A stretch of DNA of 64,000 bases from Wyeomyia smithii (lineage: Eukaryota > Arthropoda > Insecta > Diptera > Culicidae). This document shows positions 57,071 through 64,000 of this stretch, in pieces; positions within the stretch are counted from its first letter, which is position 1, and every line of letters begins with the position of its first letter. Location of the stretch: the NCBI RefSeq assembly GCF_029784165.1, contig NC_073694.1, positions 24,438,506 to 24,502,505 of the forward strand, read 5' to 3'. Below the pieces are notes generated by a model that made no database searches, was not told the origin of the DNA, and saw only the letters and a list, made by a program, of their open reading frames with translations. A program made the translations under genes and the position numbers.

Positions 57071-57669
57071 TCCCCGTGGTTCTGTGGTTAGCGATGTCGG
57101 TCGGCTAGCTCTCCCATACGGTTGTGATATCGGGTTCGATTCCCGATCGAGTCGAGGATCTTTTCGAGCTGGAAATTTTCTCGACTCAGCACTGGGGCAC
57201 GGTGTATCGTCCAGGGGGAATCTATCTGTCAAATATCGTGAAACCATGACCAACACATTTGGCAACAAGGCGTCTGTATGTTTTGGTTTTTGTCGTTTTG
57301 ATCGAAGTAGAATGGAACGTTCTTTTTTATCAAAACTTGAGAAATCGCGGAACACTTTTATTTATAATGCGTTTCGTAGTGAAATTTTGGGACAGCAACA
57401 AGTTTTTGACGAAAATTGATGATGTTTTATCGTCACATTGGTAATTTATCAAACGTCATGGACCAACAAACTTCATGGACCAGAGTTGATCTGCGATAAC
57501 GCACACATATATGAAATTTGACAGCGGTAAATCCCCCCTGGTATCGTCGTACTTATCCTACACATACCAAATGTGCCAAAAGCAATATCGATAACGAATT
57601 CTCTCAACTAATCTAGTTGATCGAGACCGCTATTAGCCCCAACGCTAAGCGTGCGATATTGTTGTTTGT
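57071..57669 (+). mobile_element. tRNA-derived SINE (Feilai-like), split by a MITE
   Basis: The head resembles a tRNA, with an A-box-like TGGTTAGCGATGTCGG and an exact B box GGTTCGATTCC (about 57134). The body resembles the mosquito SINE Feilai from general knowledge. Flanking TGTCTGTTATCTATGG (57055-57070) and TGTCTGTTATCTGTGG (57670-57685) form a 16-bp duplication with one mismatch. Net SINE length is about 262 bp after removing the insert at 57211-57547. Confidence 0.8.
57211..57541. mobile_element. 331-bp element with CCA...TGG ends and 6-bp TSD, inside the SINE
   Basis: It starts CCAGGGGGAATCTATC and ends with the mirror of CCAGGGGGGATTTACC, with CTGTCAAAT shortly inside each arm. TATCGT flanks both sides (57205-57210, 57542-57547). 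In this copy an 8-bp duplication is excluded because the next bases differ. Non-coding. Confidence 0.78.
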
Positions 57670-58108
57670 TGTCTGTTATCTGTGGTGATACTTATCTATT
57701 TCACATTCAATGCTTCGAAAGTGGGACTCAAAAATAGGCGTACTTATTCCTTACCAATAGTTGACAGATCCGTAGAAGTTTGGTTATCTATGTGCGACAT
57801 GCAGTTTGCTGCGTAAAATTGTTTACCAAATAACCGCAAATGACATTGAGCATGTCTTAAGTTTAAGTAAAAATCGCATCCGTTTTATTCTAGACTATAC
57901 TCGTTACCGTTTTAGTACGGAGTGTCCTGAACGTTAATATAACAATACTGATAATCTACCTCTAATAGAAACCAGCCTCGTTTTATTATCAACAAAAAGT
58001 AAAACGAAACACGCAAGAGATACAGTATTTATTGATACATTAAATTAACACAGCATCATACTCTATATTTTGGAATCTAAATATTAAGCTTAGGATGATT
58101 TTAAACGT

Positions 58109-59115
58109 TTAGCTACTTTCCGTCGCAGCAATAGCGTTCCCACTGTTGTGTGCAGCCAAATGGTTTTTGAAGGAATTTGCCACTCTGTAGGACTTGCCAC
58201 AGATGTAACATTTATGTGGCCGTTCCTTGGTATGCGTGCGAGAGTGCCTCAACATCTGCGAACCGGTAATAAATCCTTTCCCACAGATTCCACATTTGTG
58301 GGGCCGATTATTAGTGTGCACTGCCATGTGATACTGCAAGCTGTTCTTCAATGTGTATCGGTTACCACAAATTTCGCAGTCGAACAGACCCTTCTCTGTA
58401 TGCAACCGTAGATGTGCCTTAAAAGAAGAGCTGCTTAAGCAACTCTTGCCGCAAATCTCGCACTTGTAAGGCTCTTCGCCACGATGAATTTTCATGTGAA
58501 TCTCAAGGTCATTTTTGGACGTAGAAATTTTTCCGCATATTTCACATTTGTAGCGCTGATTACCAGTATGCGTTAGCATATGAATCCTGAGGTAACCTCC
58601 AGTGTAACTTTTTCCACAAATTTGGCATTTGTTAGCTTGTGGATCAGAAAGTAAGGCCTTGCGTTTTTTTCTTTCAAGGTGAGTTTGCTGGTGCCTCAAT
58701 TGATTGTGCTTACTACTGAATCTTTTGTCGCAGAATTCACATTTGAAAGATCGCTCATTGGAATGACTCTTTTTGTGCTTGGTCAGACGGGTTTGATTCT
58801 TGAGCGTTTTGCCACAAATGTCACACTTCAAAGTCGACGTGTGGGAGTGCGCACGCAAGTGCCGTTCCATATTATAAACTTTTAGCTGTTTGCCACAGAT
58901 TTTGCACACGTCTGGTTTGTTCTTATGGTACTCATCAATCAAAGGTTTTGAATGGATGCTATCCGGTTGATCGACTGGCTCACTCAAGCTACAATTGATG
59001 GGAATTAATCTAAAACATTGGTTGCACATTCATTAACTTACCATGAATCTTCGACTTTAATAAAACTTTCCTCTTTGCAACCATTGCCGTCCTGGTTTAT
59101 TTGGAATATATTCAT
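58109..59115 (-). CDS. C2H2 zinc-finger protein, cluster gene 8
   Basis: Predicted 317-aa nuclear protein. Exon 1 is 59115-59042, exon 2 is 58988-58109, with a 53-bp phase-2 intron. Exon 1 has FIKVED. The first finger is intact (CKICGKQLKVYNMERHLRAH). Nine fingers in total: relative to gene 7 an in-frame deletion removes the CDECP finger (HLERKKRKALLSDPQANKC). The last finger is CYICGKSYRVANSFKNHLAAH and the protein ends ATESS. The minus-strand AATAAA near 58030 is shared with gene 7. Likely functional; target unknown. Confidence 0.86.
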
Positions 59116-59340
59116 TTTGTTATTCAATCTGAACCTTCAACACAACAAACATGTAGAAATTCTCTTTTTAGCATCAAACTGACCGAACTGTCATCTTACC
59201 GTTGTCCGCTATGTACACTGTAAATAAAGACTAAGCATTGAAATGCATTCCTACGATGAAATACATCGAAAACATCGAACATTGTTTGCGCAAGGAGATT
59301 TCGACCAAATAAAAAATGGCTGGTATAATACCTACTTATT
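59116..59340 (-). promoter_or_regulatory. Presumed promoter of gene 8, shared with gene 9
   Basis: The minus-strand initiator-like TCAGTT (complement of 59177-59182) is about 65 bp upstream of the ATG. The whole stretch to about 59340 (TATGTACACTGTAAAT, CATCGAACATTGTTTGCG, GGCTGGTATAATACCT) is repeated at 62690-62915 in front of gene 9, where it also contains the 3' end of gene 10. Confidence 0.4.
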
Positions 59341-59379
59341 TTTGACGTAGGACTACGTCTAACCGCACTATATCGAGGG

Positions 59380-60110
59380 GTCTACTACGAAAGGCTGAAA
59401 CTCAAAAGGCTAAAACACGAAAGGCTGAAATTCGAAAGGCTGAAATCACGAAAGGCTGAAAACTACATAAGGCTGAAAACACGAAAGGCTGAATCACGAA
59501 AAGCTGAAAAATCATAAGGCTGAAATTCACAAAGTTCATTTCTAGAAGAACACTCGCGGCCTACGGCCGACTCGATTGTCCGAGATGTATGCTGTCCTTA
59601 CTCGCTATCGCTCGTTCGGACTAAACTAAGGGATCACCCCTACGAGTCAGTAGACCTAGGAAAACGAACGAACCTATACAGAGGTGATTTCTGCGGGGGG
59701 GCTGCCCCCCCGCAGTGGCCGGCGCTTCCGACGGCGGGTCGCCGGCGCACACTCGCGGCCTTCGGCCGTCTCGCCCTGAATTATCTAGGAAACGTGTACA
59801 AGAGTCAAGTGTGTATAGATTCAAATGTTGCCGAAAATTAATTTTCCATTGCACAAACCAATTAATACTCAAACATTGAACTCTGTCACCTTATAAAGGT
59901 TTGTTATCCATGTGTCCGAATTTTTCAATGATTATGATTCAAGTTACAAAAGTTTCAGCCTTTCATGTTTCAGCCTTTTGTTCATTCAGCCTTTTGTGGT
60001 TTCAGCCTTTTGTGCATTCAGCCTTTCGTTATGAAACATACTTTTCAGCCTTTCGAGTTTCAGCCTTTCGGGTTTCAGCCTTTTGAGTTTCAGCCTTTCG
60101 TTACTAACCC
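59380..60110. mobile_element. Unclassified element: inverted arrays of CGAAAGGCTGAAA around a GC-rich island
   Basis: The left side (59387-59530) has about ten copies of a 13-14 bp word CGAAAGGCTGAAA. The right side (59948-60105) has about ten inverted copies (TTTCAGCCTTTCG). The outermost ~60 bp align as an inverted repeat. The flanks show TACTA next to each end, a possible target duplication. The middle (59550-59780) is unusually GC-rich, with a perfect 11-bp hairpin (CTGCGGGGGGG/CCCCCCCGCAG, 59691-59715) and a doublet ACTCGCGGCC(T/A)(T/A)CGGCCG. No coding content. Confidence 0.6.
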
Positions 60111-60119
60111 ATATCGAGA

Positions 60120-60745
60120 TACATTCTGCGGAAACTTAAATCAAGGTGTAACGTTGGAATGAAAGATTTCAAACGGTGATACTGATGTAACCACATGATG
60201 GATTACAATAATCAATATGTCGTTGGATTGATAAAATGATGAGCAATTTTATCATTATCACTTCATTTTTAAACAGTGAACATTTCATAAAAGTTTCAAG
60301 GTTGAACTTTCCCGAAGAATGTACCAATCACAAGCAAGCACGCCTGGCACAGACTTCATGAGTAGACACCAACTGCCTGCTGTGATAACCTGTATAACAG
60401 TGGCAAAAAATCGTCTCCCCGTCCCAATAGGTCAACTAACGTTTGCTTCTATGAGACTAAACTATTTTGATGTCTTGAATTGAAGCTTTTTGGGAAAGTT
60501 CGTAACCACCTCCACTATCAAACAGTTTTACTTTCTGCTGTTAGAATGTTATTGAAACGGATGTCTTGAAGGAAACAATTTTCCTGTTGCCAAGATTGAA
60601 CCATGCCAAAAATTAACGGTTCTCTTTTCATGACTTTTTTTTAAAGATATCTCCACTAATGAACTAGTTTTCGTTCCAGGTCATTTGAGGTGTCGCTTGA
60701 TGAATTGAGGCTGACGAACTAGATACTTGATATAACTACCCGAGT
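60120..60745. other. Intergenic DNA, nothing recognised
   Basis: Unique-looking AT-rich sequence with no open frame of interest, no inverted ends and no similarity to other parts of the window that I could see. Confidence 0.4.
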
Positions 60746-60749
60746 AATT

Positions 60750-61059
60750 GGGTTGTTTAGCTATATCAGTTTTTTATATCATCTGAAAGATCTGCATTTT
60801 CTAAGTAAAACGTGATTAAAAAGAAAATATCGTTGTCCTTCGCTTTTTAAATCACGATTCAAAACTGCTCGAAATCACTACAATGACAGTTCACTCATAT
60901 ACCAACTGTCATTGTAGCGATTTAGAGCGAATTTTTATTCTTCATTAAAAAATCGAAGGATAATGATATAAAGTTTTAAAAAATCACGTTTTGCTTAAAA
61001 AATTACACTCTTTCAGATGATCTATAAAAATCGGAAATCCGTGAATAGCTAAACAACCC
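60750..61059. mobile_element. AATT-flanked foldback MITE, copy 2
   Basis: A 310-bp element with ends GGGTTGTTTAGCTAT inverted, and AATT at 60746-60749 and 61060-61063. The interior is a near-palindrome: CACTACAATGACAGTT and AACTGTCATTGTAGCG face each other around 60910. Same family as 55279-56038, without the nested insert. Confidence 0.85.
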
Positions 61060-61412
61060 AATTAGAGGCATAGTACTGCTTTGATCATGATCATTATATT
61101 ACCGAGACATGATCCGGACATATTCCAGGAACCGTTTTACCGATTCCGGTCATCCGCTTCGGCAACATAAAGAACCAAAATACTCTTCTTTTGGAGGATG
61201 TTGAGCTTAAATTGGTTTAAATAATCAAGAAAACTAAGAAATGTAATTAGACAAATTCGCTCGTTTTTGGCACAGGTGTGTAAAACGAGCTCAAATTAAA
61301 CAGAGGCTCAAAGGGAAATAGTCCTACGTCAACTATGCGGTCGTGTCTTGGATACCACCCTCCTACTATTATACACAATTTACATCTAAGGTTTGGGTAA
61401 TTAATATTAACT

Positions 61413-62679
61413 TCATCCATTACTACTTTTCGTCGGCGCAACAACTTTGCCACTGTTGTGCGCAACCAAATGGTTTTCCAACCATCGTGTCTTCTGGTAG
61501 GACTTGCCACAAATGTCGCACTTATGGGGCCGTTCGTCGATATGCACGCGTGAGTGCGCCAACAATTGCGGACCGGTGATAAATCCTTTCCCGCAAATGT
61601 CACACTGGTGGGGTCGTTTATTTTGGTGCACTGCCATGTGATACTGCAGGTTACTTTTCAGTGTAAATTGTTTGCCACAAATGTCGCAACCGAACAGATC
61701 TTTCTCTGTGTGCAATCTCAGATGTGCCTTCAAGTAAAATTTGCTGGAGCAGTTTTTGCCGCAAATCTCGCACTTGAAAGGCTCTTCACCACGATGAATT
61801 GTCATGTGAATCGCGAGTTCATTTCTGGACGAAAGGATTTTTCCACATACTTCGCATTTGTAGAGCTGAGAGCCAGTATGCACTCGCATATGAATCCTGA
61901 GGTATCTTTTAAGGTAACTTTTTCCACATATTTGGCATTTGTTTGCTTGTTCTGTGGAATGAATAATGAGCTTGTGATCGGTCAGTGATTGATTGTAAGC
62001 GAATGTTTTTGGGCACTCGTCACACGCGAAAGATTTCTCTTTTTTGAAGTGACTTTTCTGGTGCCTCAACTGGGCGTACTTTTCGTGGAACGTTTTGTCA
62101 CAGAACTCGCACTTGAAAGATCGCTCATTGGAGTGAATCAACTTGTGCCGGGTCAGGCTGCCTCGTACGGCAAAATCGTTCCCACACACGTCACATTCGA
62201 AAGGCCTGCTGACATTGGTGTGATCTTCCGAGTGAGTCAGCGCGTGCTTCTTTAGCATAGACTGATAAAGGAAACCTTTTCCGCAGACATTACATATAAC
62301 ATTCCTCCTGTGCCTTTTCAAATGCCTCCTCAAAACCACCTGTTCCTTGAATCTCTTGTCGCAAAGATTGCAGTTGAAGCATCCAGCATCCGAATGCGTC
62401 AGCTTGTGCGAAATAAGGGAGTTCCGAAAGGCAAATTTTTTTTCACACTCATTGCATTCGAAAGACTTCCCCTTAGCTTTCAGCTGTCTACCATCAGTCA
62501 ATGTGTTCGGGAGGACGTCATCCGGCAGGCTACAATTATTGAAAATTTATCTAAAATTTTAATCTATTACTTCCATAAACTTACCGTGCTGGTTCGATTT
62601 TAATAATACTATCCTCCTTGATGCATTCAGCTTCGTTTGGCACTTCAACAGATTCCTCTTTTATTTGGGGCAAATTCAT
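61413..62679 (-). CDS. C2H2 zinc-finger protein, cluster gene 9
   Basis: Predicted 403-aa nuclear protein. Exon 1 is 62679-62585 (95 nt, seven codons longer than in the other genes), exon 2 is 62529-61413, with a 55-bp phase-2 intron. Exon 1 carries IKEE and IKIE. There is no first finger; the linker is short (LPDDVLPNTLTDGRQ). Twelve C2H2 fingers follow, starting CNECEKKFAFRNSLISHKLTH. Compared with gene 10, one finger is deleted in frame at HSEDHTNVS. One finger ends H-X4-H (DHKLIIH). The 3' half is nearly identical to gene 10. It ends KSSNG. Open throughout and likely functional. Confidence 0.86.
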
Positions 62680-62961
62680 TTTGTTATTCACCGTGAACCT
62701 AACACAACAAACAGATAGAACCGGTAGAACATGTAGAGATTCACTTTTTAGCATCAAACTGACCGACCTGTCATCGTACAGTTGTTCGCTATGTACACTG
62801 TGAATGAAGACTAAGCATTGAAAACCATCCCTACGATGAAATACATTGGAAACATCGAACATTGTTTGCGGAAGGAGATTTCAACCAAATAAAAAACGGC
62901 TGGTATAATACCTCTTTATTTTTATACAAAATTTACACGGTTTGGGTAATTTATATTAATG
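62680..62961 (-). promoter_or_regulatory. Gene 9 promoter and gene 10 3' end
   Basis: The minus-strand TCAGTT (complement of 62756-62761) lies about 78 bp before the ATG of gene 9. A minus-strand AATAAA (complement near 62910-62925) serves gene 10. The block is a close copy of 59116-59340. Only about 280 bp separate the two genes, so the gene 9 promoter and the gene 10 terminator overlap or abut. Confidence 0.4.
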
Positions 62962-64000
62962 TCATCCATTACTACTTTTCGTCGGCGCAACAACTTTCCC
63001 ACTGTTGTGCGCAACCAAATGGTTTTCCAACCATCGTGTCTTCTGGTAGGACTTGCCACAAATGTCGCACTTATGGGGCCGTTCGTCGATATGCACGCGT
63101 GAGTGCGCCAACAATTGCGGACCGGTGATAAATCCTTTCCCGCAAATGTCACACTGGTGGGGTCGATTATTTTGGTGCACTGCCATATGATACTGCAGGT
63201 TACTTTTCAGTGTAAATTGTTTGCCACAAATGTCGCAACCGAACAGATCTTTCTCTGTGTGCAATCTCAGATGTGCCTTCAAGTAAAATTTGCTGGAGCA
63301 GTTTTTGCCGCAAACCTCGCACTTGAAAGGCTCTTCACCACGATGAATTTTCATGTGAATCGCGAGTTCATTTCTGGACGAAAGGATTTTTCCACATACT
63401 TCGCATTTGTAGAGCTGACTGCCAGTATGCACTCGCATATGAATCCTGAGGTATCTTTTAAGGTAACTTTTTCCACATATTTGGCATTTGTTTGCTTGTT
63501 CTGTGGAATGAATAATGAGCTTGTGATCGGTCAGTGATTGATTGTAAGCGAATGTTTTTGGGCACTCGTCACACGCGAAAGATTTCTCCTTTTTGAAGTG
63601 ACTTTTCTGGTGCCTCAACTGGGCGTACTTTTCGTGGAACGTTTTGTCACAGAACTCGCACTTGAAAGATCGCTCATTGGAGTGAATCAACTTGTGCCGG
63701 GTCAGACTGCCTCGTACGGCAAAATTATTCCCACACACGTCACATTCGAAAGGCCTGCTGACATTGGTGTGAGTTCGCAAGTGCAAATTCAAGTTATACT
63801 GACTCTTGAACGCTTTATCACAAATCTCACATTTGAACTTTCGTATGGCCGGATCTTCCGAGTGAGTCAGCGCGTGCTTCTTTAGCATAAACTGATAAAG
63901 GAAACCTTTTCCGCAGACATTACATTTAACATTCTTCCTGTGCCTTTTCAAATGCCTCCTCAAGACTACCTGTTCCTTGAACCTTTTGTCGCAAAGATTG
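62962..64000 (-). CDS. C2H2 zinc-finger protein, cluster gene 10 (5' end outside window)
   Basis: Partial coding exon, open to the right edge. Within the window are the end of one finger (CDKRFKEQVVLRRHLKRH) and eleven complete fingers through CDICGKSYQKTRWLENHLVAH, ending KSSNG. It retains the finger CEICDKAFKSQYNLNLHLRTH that gene 9 has lost. From the next finger onward it differs from gene 9 at only about four residues (for example NNFAV/NDFAV, HMKIH/HMTIH). Start, first exon and intron are beyond the window, but the - strand order predicts the same structure. Likely a functional DNA-binding protein. Confidence 0.84.
   Translation of the reverse strand, partial: NLCDKRFKEQVVLRRHLKRHRKNVKCNVCGKGFLYQFMLKKHALTHSEDPAIRKFKCEICDKAFKSQYNLNLHLRTHTNVSRPFECDVCGNNFAVRGSLTRHKLIHSNERSFKCEFCDKTFHEKYAQLRHQKSHFKKEKSFACDECPKTFAYNQSLTDHKLIIHSTEQANKCQICGKSYLKRYLRIHMRVHTGSQLYKCEVCGKILSSRNELAIHMKIHRGEEPFKCEVCGKNCSSKFYLKAHLRLHTEKDLFGCDICGKQFTLKSNLQYHMAVHQNNRPHQCDICGKGFITGPQLLAHSRVHIDERPHKCDICGKSYQKTRWLENHLVAHNSGKVVAPTKSSNG

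Noticed and set aside
57071..57160. A functional tRNA gene
   Set aside because: The B box is exact, but a cloverleaf cannot be completed and the sequence continues into a SINE body with a 16-bp target duplication around the whole.

Overview
The window is eukaryotic DNA, almost certainly from a culicine mosquito (Aedes-like). It is AT-rich and crowded with insect transposons: RTE-, I-, R1/Outcast- and Juan/Jockey-type LINEs, copia and gypsy remnants, a Penelope-like element, a Feilai-like tRNA SINE and many MITEs. It carries short GT..AG introns of 53-62 bp and AATAAA signals. There are no bacterial operons, Shine-Dalgarno sites or CRISPR arrays. The species call is inference, because no database search was possible.

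The host content is one gene family: ten tandem paralogues of a C2H2 zinc-finger protein. Genes 1-5 are on + (starts at 11082, 14049, 31553, 38994, 43484). Genes 6-10 are on - (starts at 46582, 48098, 59115, 62679, and one running past the right edge). Every complete member has a short first coding exon (74 nt, or 95 nt in gene 9), a tiny phase-2 intron, and one long exon with about 9-12 fingers. Genes 5 and 6 converge tail to tail, so the cluster is a large palindrome-like array.

Layout: 1-1.2 kb LINE ORF1; 2.5-5.6 kb broken RTE element; 5.6-8.8 kb copia remnant; 8.8-11 kb LINE ORF2 tail split by a MITE, then gene 1; 12.5-14 kb a second copia/LINE tail, then gene 2; 15.6-28.66 kb one nested insertion (I-type LINE containing a Penelope element, itself containing a hAT MITE); 29.2-31.3 kb a TA-flanked element with gypsy and LINE scraps, then gene 3; 33.1-37.8 kb a LINE carrying a hAT MITE; 37.8-39 kb a third copia/LINE tail, then gene 4; 40.3-42.9 kb two nested MITE pairs; gene 5; genes 6 and 7; 48.3-57.7 kb a transposon-rich spacer with an RTE fragment, tandem repeats, Juan tail, hAT MITEs, gypsy gag and a SINE; gene 8; 59.3-61.1 kb an odd element with 13-bp arrays and a GC island; genes 9 and 10.

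The most informative signals are historical. The spacer between genes 2 and 3 is collinear with the spacer between genes 4 and 5, so a two-gene block was duplicated. A copia tail plus LINE tail sits directly in front of genes 1, 2 and 4, ending just upstream of the presumed start site. Many insertions can be dated against each other from intact target-site duplications. Three MITEs share CCA...TGG ends and a 6-bp duplication, and two share an AATT duplication. I do not see a new enzymatic system. The strongest candidate for something undescribed is the zinc-finger cluster itself, with its transposon-modified promoters.
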